Assembly (NCBI GenBank): GCA_024235635.1
Contig: JACKMA010000003.1
Span: 248,001 to 312,000 of the forward strand
Reading direction: 5' to 3'
Source of the DNA: Zoogloeaceae bacterium
Lineage (GTDB): Bacteria; Pseudomonadota; Gammaproteobacteria; Burkholderiales; Rhodocyclaceae
Length of the DNA stretch: 64,000 nt
The notes below the pieces were generated by a model. It was not told where the DNA came from. It worked only from the letters and a program-made list of their open reading frames with translations, and did not search any database. Of this stretch, positions 34,762-43,539 are shown in pieces. Within the stretch, counting starts at the first letter, position 1. Every line of letters starts with the position of its first letter. The position numbers were made by a program, and so were the translations under genes.

Positions 34762-34983
34762 CGATCGGCGGTAGGATCTCGACCATGCCCAGCCTCGCCG
34801 ACGCCACCGCCACCCCGACCGGGAAGACGCCATGAGCGCCTTCGCCCGACCGCCCGAAGTTGGCGCACACCCGCCCATGGAAGTGAGGCGGGGGATCCGC
34901 GAAGCACGGCTTCACAACCGCCGAACGGGTCGGCCCGGCACAGCCAACCCACCGGTGTCGCGTAGCGTCAGGAGCATACGCCA

Positions 34984-35577
34984 GTGACCGCCACCGCCTC
35001 CCAGCGAGTCGCGACCCGAATTCTCGGGCTCGATCCCGGCCTCCGCGTCACCGGCTTCGGCATCGTCGATCAGCTCGGCAGTCGCCTGCGCTACGTCGCC
35101 AGCGGCTGCATCCGCACCCCAGACGGAGAACTGCCCGGCAGGCTGCGCTGCCTGCTCGACGGCGTCGCCGAAGTCGTCGATACCTATTCACCGACCGTCG
35201 CCGCGGTCGAGATCGTCTTCGTGAACGTCAATCCGAAATCGACGCTGCTGCTCGGCCAGGCCCGCGGCGCGGTGATCTGCGGTGCGGTGTCGCGGGACCT
35301 GCCGGTGGCCGAATACACGGCGCTGCAAATCAAGCAGGCGGTGGTCGGCTACGGCAAGGCCCACAAGGGACAGGTCCAGCAGATGGTCCAGCGCCTGCTC
35401 GAGCTGCCGCGACCGGCCGGACCGGATGCCTCGGATGCGCTCGCCTGCGCCATCTGCCATGCGCACGCCGGCGCGGCCGCGAGCCGGCTCGGGCTCAGTG
35501 GCACTCGCCGCCGCGGCGGTCGGCTGCTGCAGCTGCCGGACACAGCGAGGTCCGCCGTGCGTGACCGAATGCCATGA
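34984..35577 (+). CDS. ruvC: Holliday junction resolvase RuvC
   Basis: A 197-residue endonuclease that cuts Holliday junctions. The active-site acids are in LGLDPGLRVTGFG (Asp), AVEIVFVNVNPKSTLLLGQARG (Glu) and GPDASDALACAICHAH (two Asp), all present. The C-terminal 30 residues are an Arg-rich extension. GTG 34984 is the likely start. Unlike many relatives, ruvA and ruvB do not follow; ruvB is at 9646 and ruvA is not in the window. The stop overlaps an ATG (ATGA) in the next frame. Confidence 0.95.
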   Translation: MTATASQRVATRILGLDPGLRVTGFGIVDQLGSRLRYVASGCIRTPDGELPGRLRCLLDGVAEVVDTYSPTVAAVEIVFVNVNPKSTLLLGQARGAVICGAVSRDLPVAEYTALQIKQAVVGYGKAHKGQVQQMVQRLLELPRPAGPDASDALACAICHAHAGAAASRLGLSGTRRRGGRLLQLPDTARSAVRDRMP

Positions 35578-35633
35578 AGCGACCGGCCGATGGCGCTAGC
35601 ATGAATCGACGTTTTCGCGCCCAAGACCGCAAC

Positions 35634-36416
35634 ATGCGACGAATCTTCGCTGCCCTCCTCTGGACGGTGCCCGTCGTCTCCGCCACTGCCGGCGAGAGCG
35701 AGGTCGCGCTCGGCAGCGGCCTCTACTACCGGCAGCTCGAGGAGATCGGGAGGGACGGCGACCGGCTGCTGACCGAATCCGGAGCGGCCCCCGGGATCGG
35801 CCTCGAACTATCGGTGGCGGCCGGTCCCGGCGCGCTGATCGGCGGATTCGGCGTCTCCGGCTATCGTCTCGACTATGACGGCCGCAGCCAGCAGGGTCGC
35901 GCCGTCGACAGCCACAGCGACTATCGCGAGCGGCACTTGTGGGCAGGCTATCGCTTCGATCTTGGCAACCGCTGGTCGCTCGGGCTGCGCTGGCAACGCA
36001 ACCAAGTCGAGCGCGACATTCGTGGCACCGAGACAATTGCCGGATTGCGCGAGCAGACCCTGGGCAATCGGGCGGCAGTCGGCCTTCGTCATCGCCTCGC
36101 CGATGGCCCCGTGGAATGGATCGAGGCGCGCTGGCACCGGACCCTGGGCGGCACGCTACGGGTCGATTCACCCGGCCTGGTGGACCGCGTATGGATTCCG
36201 CTCGGCGCCAGCCGGGGATTCAGCGTCTCCGCCCGGATCCCGCTCGGCACCATGGGGGGCTTCCGTCGCATCGATCTGGAGCCGGGGTTCTCGAGAACCC
36301 ATACCGACGCCTCCGAGACCCGGGCATGGACCCGCGACGGCGTCGTCCAGGGTCGAATCGGGCAACCCGAACGGGTCGAATGGCAGCTCGGCGCCGGCCT
36401 GCGCCTGAGCTGGTGA
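35634..36416 (+). CDS. exported protein, probable outer-membrane beta barrel
   Basis: A protein of 260 residues from ATG 35634, which begins a good signal peptide (MRRIFAALLWTVPVVSATAG). The mature part alternates polar and hydrophobic residues in beta-strand fashion (LWAGYRFDLGNRWSLGLRWQ) and ends LRLSW, with a C-terminal aromatic as in outer-membrane proteins. ATGs at 35574 (overlapping ruvC) and 35601 are in frame and would lengthen the N-terminus. No family was recognised. Confidence 0.6.
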   Translation: MRRIFAALLWTVPVVSATAGESEVALGSGLYYRQLEEIGRDGDRLLTESGAAPGIGLELSVAAGPGALIGGFGVSGYRLDYDGRSQQGRAVDSHSDYRERHLWAGYRFDLGNRWSLGLRWQRNQVERDIRGTETIAGLREQTLGNRAAVGLRHRLADGPVEWIEARWHRTLGGTLRVDSPGLVDRVWIPLGASRGFSVSARIPLGTMGGFRRIDLEPGFSRTHTDASETRAWTRDGVVQGRIGQPERVEWQLGAGLRLSW

Positions 36417-36494
36417 CGGAGGTCGTGGCGCGCTTTCCCTGCCGCCATCGACCGCGTAGCATGGAGCGACGCGCCACAGCATGAAGGTGTTCCG

Positions 36495-37520
36495 ATGGCC
36501 AGTCGCATCACTCTTGCAGCCCTGATGCTTTGCACGGCCGTCGCCGGCTGCGGTGGCGGTGGCGGCGAATTGAGCGTCGTCAGCGGCGGCGATGAAGCGA
36601 GCACCGAAGTGCGGATCACCACCGACAACATGGCGCCGGTGGCTGGCATCAGCATATCGCTGGCCCGGGCCGACCTCGCCAGCGCCAGCGAGGCGGGTGA
36701 TGCCGTCACCGGCACGCTACTGGACGGCGGCTCGCGGCTGGCGGTCGCCGAAGCCGGTGCGATGGCGATCCGACGCGCACGCGATCTGCTCTCTGGCGCC
36801 GCTCAAGCCGACGCGGTCAGCGGCATCACGCTCGAACGAACCGAAGATTGCGAAGGTGGCGGCGAAGTCCGGATCACCATCGACAGCGACGACGACAGCC
36901 TGCTGACCCTCGACCCCGGCGATCGCGTCGAACTGACCTTCGCCGCCTGCGATCAGGATGGCGAAACCATCGACGGGCGCCTCGAACTGACCGTGACGCG
37001 CCTCAGCGGACGACTCGACGACAGCGGCAGCGCGACCCTCGCGGCGACCTTCACCGATCTGCGCTTCTCCGACGGCGTGGACAGCCTGACCGCCGACGGC
37101 ACCATGACCATCGACATCGCGGTCGCTGGCGGCCAGATCACCGCCACCGCCGATTCGCGGGATATCCGCTACCGTCTCGCTGCAGACGACGACGTGGTGG
37201 TGATCACCGTGCGCGAAGGCAGCGTCAGCTTCACTGAAAATGCGCTGACCGGCACCACAGTGACCGTCACCGAGGACACCGTCGTGGTGTCGACCGACGT
37301 CAGCGGTGTGCTGCGCATCGTCACCGAGAGTGCGCTGGAAATAGGCAGCGGGCAGCAGATCCTGTCCGGCCGTCTGCGCGTCGATGGTCTGTCCAGTGTC
37401 CTGTGGCTGACCTTCCTGGCCGCCGGCCAGGTGCTGCTCGAACTCGACGACGACAATGACGGCCTGATCGACGTCTCGCGGGTCACCGAGTTGCCGCTGC
37501 TGCCCTTCGCCCTGCCCTGA
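36495..37520 (+). CDS. predicted lipoprotein of unknown function
   Basis: A 341-residue protein with a lipoprotein signal (MASRITLAALMLCTAVAGC, lipid Cys at about 19) followed by GGGGG. The mature part is Thr/Ser/Asp-rich with many short beta-type segments and two cysteines (EDCEGGGE and AACDQDG). It ends with a Ca2+-loop-like LDDDNDGLIDVSRV. The function is unknown. ATG 36495. It resembles the 23137 lipoprotein only in its leader and Gly linker. Confidence 0.65.
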   Translation: MASRITLAALMLCTAVAGCGGGGGELSVVSGGDEASTEVRITTDNMAPVAGISISLARADLASASEAGDAVTGTLLDGGSRLAVAEAGAMAIRRARDLLSGAAQADAVSGITLERTEDCEGGGEVRITIDSDDDSLLTLDPGDRVELTFAACDQDGETIDGRLELTVTRLSGRLDDSGSATLAATFTDLRFSDGVDSLTADGTMTIDIAVAGGQITATADSRDIRYRLAADDDVVVITVREGSVSFTENALTGTTVTVTEDTVVVSTDVSGVLRIVTESALEIGSGQQILSGRLRVDGLSSVLWLTFLAAGQVLLELDDDNDGLIDVSRVTELPLLPFALP

Positions 37521-37647
37521 CGATCGCCCGGCGAATCTGCTTCATCCCCCTGCTGAACAGACTTCGCTTGAGGATCGCGCCGCCTCGCCCTAGCATGATC
37601 CTGAACCAAGCAGCGCGCCCGGCGGGTGCGCGACGACGGAGGAGAGG

Positions 37648-38421
37648 ATGTCGCACAGCAACCGCGCCGAGCCGCGCGTCGGCCTGATGGCCACCTGCCT
37701 GATGAACGTGTTCAGGCCCAACATCGGTTTCTCGGCGGCGGATCTCCTGCGCGCCGCCGGTTGCCGGGTCGAGGTTCCGAACGACCAAACCTGCTGCGGC
37801 CAACCCGCGTATTCCGCGGGCGATGACGATGCCGCACGGGCGATGGCGCGACAACTGATCGAACAGTTCGAAGCGTTCGACTATCTGGTCAGCCCATCGG
37901 GCTCGTGCATCGGCACGGTCCGCAAGTACCCGCAGCTGTTCGCCGACGACGATGCCTGGCGGGCGCGTGCCGAGGCGCTCGCGGCGAAGGCCTACGAGCT
38001 GTTGTCCTTCCTGGTCGATGTCCGCCGAATCGCCATCGATGCCCGTTACCAGGGCAAGGCCACCTATCACGACTCCTGCAGTGGCCTGCGCCAACTGGGC
38101 GTCAAGCGCCAGCCGCGGGAACTGCTGTCACAGGTCGAGGGACTGGAGATTGCCGAGATGGACGACGCCGAGGTCTGCTGCGGCTTCGGCGGCAGCTTCT
38201 GTGTCAAGTACCCGAAGATCTCCGAGAAGATGGTCGACGACAAGCTCAAGTCGATCGCCGCGTCCGGCGCCGACACGCTGCTCGGCGGTGATCTCGGCTG
38301 CCTGATGAACATCGCGGGCCGCCTGCGACGGTCGGGCGCCAAGGTACGGGTCTGGCACACGGCGGAAGTCCTGGCCGGCCGCACCGACGGCGCGGCGATC
38401 GGCGAGGAGGAAGCGCGATGA
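37648..38421 (+). CDS. lutA: lactate utilization protein LutA (Cys-rich Fe-S subunit)
   Basis: First gene of the LutABC L-lactate dehydrogenase system. The 257-residue protein has two CCG-type Cys-rich domains (NDQTCCGQPAY and EVCCGFGGSFC) that bind iron-sulphur or heterodisulphide-like centres, plus GSCIG and HDSCSGLRQLG. ATG 37648 follows GGAGGAGAGG. It overlaps lutB by ATGA, so the operon is tightly coupled. Electrons from lactate presumably enter the quinone pool. Confidence 0.94.
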   Translation: MSHSNRAEPRVGLMATCLMNVFRPNIGFSAADLLRAAGCRVEVPNDQTCCGQPAYSAGDDDAARAMARQLIEQFEAFDYLVSPSGSCIGTVRKYPQLFADDDAWRARAEALAAKAYELLSFLVDVRRIAIDARYQGKATYHDSCSGLRQLGVKRQPRELLSQVEGLEIAEMDDAEVCCGFGGSFCVKYPKISEKMVDDKLKSIAASGADTLLGGDLGCLMNIAGRLRRSGAKVRVWHTAEVLAGRTDGAAIGEEEAR

Positions 38422-39830
38422 AACCACTGCGTGGAACCTTCGACAGCCGCTCCGCCAAGGCGCTGGGCGACCCCTCGTTGCAGAAGGCACTCAGGAACTT
38501 CAAGCCGCTGTTCGTCGCGAAGCGTGCCGCTGCGGTCGCCGAGCTGCCGGACTTCGAGCGCCTGCGCGACACCGCGGCCGCGATCAAGGATGCCGTGCTG
38601 TCCGAACTCGACGTCTGGCTCGAGCGCTACGCGGACAAGGTCGAATCGCTCGGCGGCAAGGTCCACTTCGCGCGCGACGCCGCCGAAGCGCGCGAGATCA
38701 TCCGCGAGATCTGCCGCAAGGCCGGCGCCCGCACGGTATGCAAGGGCAAGTCGATGGTCTCCGAAGAGATCGGGCTGAACGAGGTGCTCGAAGAGGACGG
38801 CTACCGCGTCGTCGAGACCGACCTCGGCGAATACATCATCCAGCTCGCCAAGGAACCGCCGTCGCACATCATCGCGCCGGCGATCCACAAGACCCGCGAG
38901 CAGGTGGCCGACCTGTTCGAGAAGAACCATCCGGGCCGCCCGCGCGAAGAGAGCGTCGCGGGACTGGTGAACGAGGCCCGCCACGTACTGCGCGAGCGCT
39001 TCTTCGAGTCCGATGTCGGCATCACCGGCGGCAATTTCCTGATTGCCGAGACCGGGACCAGCGTCATCGTCACCAACGAGGGCAATGGCGACCTGACCCA
39101 GACCCTGTCGCGCGTACACGTGGTCACCTCGGGGATCGAGCGGGTGCTCCCCACCCTCGACGACCTTTCGGTCTTCCTGCGGCTGCTCGCGCGCAGCGCC
39201 ACCGGCCAGGACACCGAGTGCTATACCACGCTGTCGAGCGGCCCGAAGCGGCCGGGCGACCCCGACGGCCCCGAGGAGTACCACGTCGTGCTGGTGGACA
39301 ACGGCCGCTCGAAGATGCTGAGCGGGCGCTTTCGCGACATGCTGCGCTGCATCCGCTGCGGCGCCTGCATGAACCACTGCCCGGTCTATGGTGCCGTCGG
39401 CGGCCACGCCTACGGCTGGGTCTATCCGGGACCGATGGGCTCGATCCTGACCCCACTGTTCAACGGTCTCGCCGAGAACTACGACCTGCCCAATGCCTGT
39501 ACCCTCAACGGCCGCTGCCAGGCGGTCTGCCCGGTACGGATTCCGCTGACCGAGCTGATCCGCACGATGCGCAACGAGCAGGTCAAGGCCGGGCTGATGC
39601 CGGCCAGCCAGCGCCGGATGATGGCGGCCTGGGGATGGGTGGCGCGCCAGCCGGGCCTGTACCGGGCACTCGAGCGGCTCGGCAGCCGCATGCTGCGGCT
39701 GCGGGCCGGACGCAGCGGCGCACTGTCGTCGCTGCCGGGCGCCGGCGCCTGGACCGAAGCCCGCGACCTGCCGGCACCACAGGGTCCGACCTTCATCGAC
39801 CAATGGAACGCGCGCGGAGGCGATCAATGA
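38418..39830 (+). CDS. lutB: lactate utilization iron-sulphur protein LutB
   Basis: A 470-residue LutB. It has a large LUD-type domain (GITGGNFLIAETGTSVIVTNEGNG) followed by two 4Fe-4S clusters: CIRCGACMNHCPVYG (about 309-323) and CTLNGRCQAVCPVRIP (about 360-375). ATG 38418 overlaps the lutA stop and its own stop overlaps lutC by ATGA. In LutABC it carries electrons between the flavin-free LutA/LutC units and the membrane. The long frame on the opposite strand is not a gene. Confidence 0.95.
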   Translation: MKPLRGTFDSRSAKALGDPSLQKALRNFKPLFVAKRAAAVAELPDFERLRDTAAAIKDAVLSELDVWLERYADKVESLGGKVHFARDAAEAREIIREICRKAGARTVCKGKSMVSEEIGLNEVLEEDGYRVVETDLGEYIIQLAKEPPSHIIAPAIHKTREQVADLFEKNHPGRPREESVAGLVNEARHVLRERFFESDVGITGGNFLIAETGTSVIVTNEGNGDLTQTLSRVHVVTSGIERVLPTLDDLSVFLRLLARSATGQDTECYTTLSSGPKRPGDPDGPEEYHVVLVDNGRSKMLSGRFRDMLRCIRCGACMNHCPVYGAVGGHAYGWVYPGPMGSILTPLFNGLAENYDLPNACTLNGRCQAVCPVRIPLTELIRTMRNEQVKAGLMPASQRRMMAAWGWVARQPGLYRALERLGSRMLRLRAGRSGALSSLPGAGAWTEARDLPAPQGPTFIDQWNARGGDQ

Positions 39831-40459
39831 ATCGTGAATTGTTCCTGCACGGGATTCGGCAGGCAATCGCCAGTTCACCGGGGCTTCGCGCTCGCAGCGC
39901 GTTGCCGGAGCGCCCGCAGCCGCCGGTCTACGGCGACGGCCGGATCGGGCAGTTTACCGATCGCCTGGAGGCCCATGCCTGCAGCTGGGAAGAAATCGAG
40001 ACGCTCGAAGCATTGCCCGGGCGCGTGCTGGCCTGGCTCGACGAGCGCCGCATCGAGCGGCGGATGGCGGTTGCCCCGCCACTGGGCGGCCTGCCTTGGC
40101 CCGACGGTGTGTACCACCACAGCGCGCCGGCGGGCATTGACGAGTCGGTGGCGGTCTCGCTGGCATTCGCCGGCATCGCCGAGAGCGGAAGCCTGGCGAT
40201 GTATTCGGGCCCGGACTCTCCGATCACCCATAACTATGTACCGGAGTTCCACCTGATCGCGATTCGCGCCGAGGATGTCTGCGACAGCCAGGAAGGGGTG
40301 TGGGCCAAGCTGCGGGCGCGCGGCGACATGCCGAGGGCGCTGAACCTGATCGCGGGCCCCTCGCGCACCGGCGACGTCGAACAGACGATCCAGCTCGGCG
40401 CCCATGGCCCGCGCCAGGTGCATGTTCTGCTGGTTCGTGCAAAGGGCGGGAAAAGTTAG
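39827..40459 (+). CDS. lutC: lactate utilization protein LutC
   Basis: A 210-residue LUD-domain protein (SVSLAFAGIAESGSLAMYSGP-type core, with MYSGPDSPITHNYVPEFHLI and GPSRTGDVEQTIQLGAHGP). The GPSRTADIE-like motif is the hallmark of LutC. It is the last gene of the operon, and ATG 39827 overlaps the lutB stop. No lactate permease or LutR-type regulator is adjacent. Confidence 0.93.
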   Translation: MNRELFLHGIRQAIASSPGLRARSALPERPQPPVYGDGRIGQFTDRLEAHACSWEEIETLEALPGRVLAWLDERRIERRMAVAPPLGGLPWPDGVYHHSAPAGIDESVAVSLAFAGIAESGSLAMYSGPDSPITHNYVPEFHLIAIRAEDVCDSQEGVWAKLRARGDMPRALNLIAGPSRTGDVEQTIQLGAHGPRQVHVLLVRAKGGKS

Positions 40460-40701
40460 GTAAAGACCCGGCGCCCGAATGTAAGCGCGTCGGGCATTCA
40501 GCGGCGCCGAACGATGCCGCCGAATGCCGCCGATCGGTCGTATCCGATTGATTTTACAAAAGTAGCGCGCGCTAGAGCGCCCCTTCGGCCGGCCGCAATC
40601 CACTTACAAGGGCAGTGCCACCGCCCTTGCTTCCGAACGTATCGTGCAGTCGTGCGGCAGGCCCGGGAGCCGCCGCCGAACGAACCACAGGAGGCAAGGA
40701 C

Positions 40702-41070
40702 ATGAACAGTCCCACCCGCAATTTGCTCGGTGCCGTGCTCGCCGCGTCGATGATGTTCGCCGCCAGCGCCGCCAGCGCCGACCGTGGCTACGACGATCGC
40801 GACCACGGCCGCCGCGAATGGCGCGATCGCGGATACGATCGTCACGACGAAGCTGGCCACCGCCATTGGCGCCATCGCAAGCACGGACACGAGTACCGCC
40901 CTCATCGGCAACGCCACGATCGTGACCGTCATCGCACCGTCGTCCGGGAACGGGTGATCATCAAGGAGCGCCCGATCTACCGGCACTACGAATCCCGCCC
41001 GCCGATCTATGTCGAACCCGGATTGGTGATCGGCGTCAACCTTCCCCCGATCGTGATCCCGTTCCGCTGA
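40702..41070 (+). CDS. His/Arg-rich periplasmic protein
   Basis: A 122-residue protein with a signal peptide (MNSPTRNLLGAVLAASMMFAASAASA) and a strikingly His-, Arg- and Asp-rich mature half (about 27-75, with HRHWRHRKHGHEYRPHRQRH). It ends in a hydrophobic VEPGLVIGVNLPPIVIPFR stretch. Metal binding is plausible but unproven. ATG 40702 follows AGGAGG. The 242 bp upstream contain a hairpin AAGGGC-N9-GCCCTT (about 40609-40629) and no gene. A strong terminator follows. Confidence 0.7.
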   Translation: MNSPTRNLLGAVLAASMMFAASAASADRGYDDRDHGRREWRDRGYDRHDEAGHRHWRHRKHGHEYRPHRQRHDRDRHRTVVRERVIIKERPIYRHYESRPPIYVEPGLVIGVNLPPIVIPFR

Positions 41071-41090
41071 CATCGATCGCGCCCCGCCCA

Positions 41091-41124
41091 CGAAAAGTGC
41101 CCGGCTCCGGCTGGGCACTTTTCG
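41091..41124. terminator. bidirectional-type hairpin terminator
   Basis: A perfect 12-pair stem, CGAAAAGTGCCC with GGGCACTTTTCG, and a ten-base loop, 20 bp after the His-rich gene. The A and T tracts are inside the stem, so it can end transcription from either side. Confidence 0.8.
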
Positions 41125-41172
41125 TTGACAGATTGACGCATTGACCTCTTCCAATAATTCATAATTATGAAT
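41125..41172. promoter_or_regulatory. TTGAC triple repeat and 16 bp palindrome
   Basis: TTGAC occurs at 41125, 41133 and 41141 (8 bp period), then a perfect palindrome ATTCATAATTATGAAT (41157-41172) that contains the ATG at 41167. A -10-like TACAAT follows at 41172-41177. The palindrome is a likely operator for the helix-turn-helix protein encoded here. If so, translation may really begin at ATG 41212. Confidence 0.45.
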
Positions 41173-41745
41173 ACAATTGCACCATCTGATGAATTGGCCA
41201 CCCTGCATCCCATGTTGATAGACGATGACAAACAACCCACCGTAGGGCTCGAAGCCTTTCTCCGCGGCGCCTTCGGAAACACCCGCAGCCGATCGCCCGA
41301 GCGCAGCGGCAAGGCCGACTGGCATGCGCGCTCCTTCGTCGTGCTGTCCCTGATCCAGCGTTTCCGAGTGCGCGATCACGCGCTATGCGGGGGCGATCCG
41401 GTGATGTCGCTGGTCGCGAGCGAGATCTGGCTCTACAACATCGGTCGGTACGCCGAACGGACCGGCTGCCTGCGACTCAGCGAGCGTCTCGACGACGCCG
41501 AACGCAGCGCCGTCGTCCCCCGCTGCAATGCCTATTCGATCGCGCAGGCGCTCGGACTTCCGCACGAGACGGTGCGGCGCAAGATAGCAAAGCTGCAGTC
41601 GCGCGGCTGGGTCGAACGTTCCGAACGGGGCCAGTTGCACGTCACGCGACGCTGGGAGGAGGAGGTCCTGTCACAGCTGGTCGCAGGCACCTCGTCGGAC
41701 ATCTGCGCGGCCCACGCGTACCTCGAACCGGCGCCGCCCTTCTGA
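41167..41745 (+). CDS. helix-turn-helix transcriptional regulator
   Basis: A protein of up to 192 residues. The C-terminal third is a winged helix-turn-helix of Crp/MarR style (NAYSIAQALGLPHETVRRKIAKLQSRGWVERSERGQLHVT). The N-terminal part has no known sensor domain. ATG 41167 lies inside a perfect palindrome, and neither it nor ATG 41212 has a Shine-Dalgarno sequence, so the start is unsettled. The palindrome suggests autoregulation. The gene stands alone between a terminator and a convergent LysR gene; its targets are unknown. Confidence 0.7.
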   Translation: MNTIAPSDELATLHPMLIDDDKQPTVGLEAFLRGAFGNTRSRSPERSGKADWHARSFVVLSLIQRFRVRDHALCGGDPVMSLVASEIWLYNIGRYAERTGCLRLSERLDDAERSAVVPRCNAYSIAQALGLPHETVRRKIAKLQSRGWVERSERGQLHVTRRWEEEVLSQLVAGTSSDICAAHAYLEPAPPF

Positions 41746-41779
41746 ACCGGGGCAATGGTGCGCTGCGCCGGCAGTGGCC

Positions 41780-42664
41780 TCAAGCGGCGGCAAGCGCTTC
41801 GCCGAGCCAGCCGGCAAAATGCTCGACCGCGGCTCGCCGCTCGCCGCTGGCCTCGCTCACCAGGTAGTAGGTCATCGGCGACGCCGCGCAAACGGCGAGC
41901 GGGCTGAGCAGTCGTCCGGTCTCCAGCCAGGCCGCGGCGATTCTCCGGGTGCACAGCGCTACGCCGAGTCCGCAGGCGGCGACTTCGAGCAGCATGCCGA
42001 GGTCATTCAGCACGGAACCGCGCTGTGGTTCGCGCCAGTCCAGTCCGGCGGCGGCGAACCACGGTCGCCATGGCAACAGCTCGGAGCGCAGCAGTTCGGC
42101 CCGGGCCAGATCGCCGGGCTTGCGCAAGGCCAGCCGACGCGCGTATCCCGGCGATACCAGCACCACCAATTCATCGTCAAACAGCTTCTCGACCATCGCC
42201 GCGATCGGCGGCCGATCGAGCCAGCGCACCTCGACGTCTGCAGCCTCCCCGGTCGTTCCGTCCATCGGCAGCGCGACATTGACGGTAATTTCGACCTCGG
42301 GGTGACGTGCGAGAAACTCGGGCAGGCGGGCCATCAGCATCTGCCGGGCAAAGGTCGGCGGCACCGACAGCCGCAGCCGCTCGCGCTCGGCCGCCATCGC
42401 GCCGCCCCCCTGTGCGAGCTTGTCGAAGGCTTCCCGCACGCTGTCCAGGTAACGACGACCGGCCGAGGTCAGCCGCACACCGGTCGGCGCGCGCTCGAAC
42501 AGCGCCAGACCGAGTTGCGATTCGAGTTGGCGAATGCGATGACTGACCGCGCTCGGCGTCACGCAGAGTTCTTCGGCGGCGGCCGCGAATCCGCCCAGGC
42601 GTGCGGCCGACTCGAAGGCCGAAAGGGCATGCATCGGCGGAATCCTGCGCAACGGCAGATTCAC
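41780..42664 (-). CDS. LysR-family regulator, GcvA-like
   Basis: A 294-residue LysR regulator. The N-terminal helix-turn-helix (LSAFESAARLGGFAAAAEELCVTPSAVSHRIRQLE) and complete linker helix are followed by a periplasmic-binding-like effector domain (SVPPTFARQMLMARLPEFL...). It resembles the GcvA/AmpR branch. GTG 42664 overlaps the pirin stop (GTGA); ATG 42634 is an alternative. As the last gene of the reductase-pirin-lysR run it probably controls that run or a distant target. Confidence 0.85.
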   Translation of the reverse strand: MNLPLRRIPPMHALSAFESAARLGGFAAAAEELCVTPSAVSHRIRQLESQLGLALFERAPTGVRLTSAGRRYLDSVREAFDKLAQGGGAMAAERERLRLSVPPTFARQMLMARLPEFLARHPEVEITVNVALPMDGTTGEAADVEVRWLDRPPIAAMVEKLFDDELVVLVSPGYARRLALRKPGDLARAELLRSELLPWRPWFAAAGLDWREPQRGSVLNDLGMLLEVAACGLGVALCTRRIAAAWLETGRLLSPLAVCAASPMTYYLVSEASGERRAAVEHFAGWLGEALAAA

Positions 42665-43539
42665 GCGAATCGCGACTCCGGCAGTGGAATACGCTCGTCG
42701 TCGCCCGGGACCGCGGCAAAGCGCTCGGCCTCCCAGTCGGCGGCCGCCTGCTGGATGCGTTCGCGCCGGGTGGATACGAGGTTCCACCACATGTAGCGCG
42801 GTTCCGGCAAGGGCTCGCCCCCGATCACGACGATGCGCGCACCATCGACACTGGCGAGCTGGGGCGTCGCCCCCTCCTTCAACACCACGAGTCGATGGGG
42901 CGGCAACGGCAGTCCATCGAGCGTGATCTCGCCACCGACGCAGTACAGGGCCCGTTCGGCGACCAGCGCGGGCACGTGCCATGCCGCGCCCGGCGCCAGA
43001 CTGACGTCGAGGTAGAGCGTGTCCAACATCGTCTCCACCGGCGAGCGACGACCATGCAGTTCGCCGATCAGGACGCGAAGGGAAACGCCGCCCTCGACGA
43101 CCTCGGGCATGCCAGATGCCGCGTAATGCACGAACCGGGGATCGCATTCCTCCTGCGCGGCCGGCAGCGCGGTCCATAGCTGGAGACCGTGCATGCGCCG
43201 CGGGCGCCCCAGCAGATCCTCCGGCGTGCGCTCCGAATGCACGATGCCGCGCCCCGCCGTCATCCAGTTGATGGCGCCGGGCTCGATGCGCTGCACGTGA
43301 CCGAGGCTGTCGCGATGCATGATCGCGCCCTCGAACAGGTAGGTGACGGTGGCGAGGCCGATGTGCGGATGCGGCCTGACGTCGTGCCGTGCGTCCGCCT
43401 CGACATCGAGGGGGCCGAGGTGATCGAAGAAGATGAACGGGCCGACCGATCGACAGGCCGACGCCGGCAACATCCGCCGGACCGTGAAGCCGTCTCCAAG
43501 ATCCCGTTCGCGACCCTCCAGGGCGTGCACGATGATCAT
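42661..43539 (-). CDS. pirin-family protein
   Basis: A 292-residue bicupin of the pirin family. The metal site residues lie in HPHIGLATVTYLFEGAIMHRDSLG and INWMTAGRGIVHSER (three His, one Glu). Bacterial pirins include quercetinase-type dioxygenases and redox-sensing regulators. ATG 43539 overlaps the stop of the upstream flavin reductase gene (ATGA), indicating a joint role, possibly in handling oxidised aromatics or quinones. Confidence 0.9.
   Translation of the reverse strand: MIIVHALEGRERDLGDGFTVRRMLPASACRSVGPFIFFDHLGPLDVEADARHDVRPHPHIGLATVTYLFEGAIMHRDSLGHVQRIEPGAINWMTAGRGIVHSERTPEDLLGRPRRMHGLQLWTALPAAQEECDPRFVHYAASGMPEVVEGGVSLRVLIGELHGRRSPVETMLDTLYLDVSLAPGAAWHVPALVAERALYCVGGEITLDGLPLPPHRLVVLKEGATPQLASVDGARIVVIGGEPLPEPRYMWWNLVSTRRERIQQAAADWEAERFAAVPGDDERIPLPESRFA

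Noticed and set aside
34785..34835. 16-codon frame between the DMT transporter and ruvC
   Set aside because: No ribosome site, biased composition, no regulatory-peptide features.
38067..39878. 603-codon open frame antisense to lutA/lutB
   Set aside because: The sense strand encodes intact LutA and LutB. The antisense product has no recognisable domains and arises from high third-position G+C.
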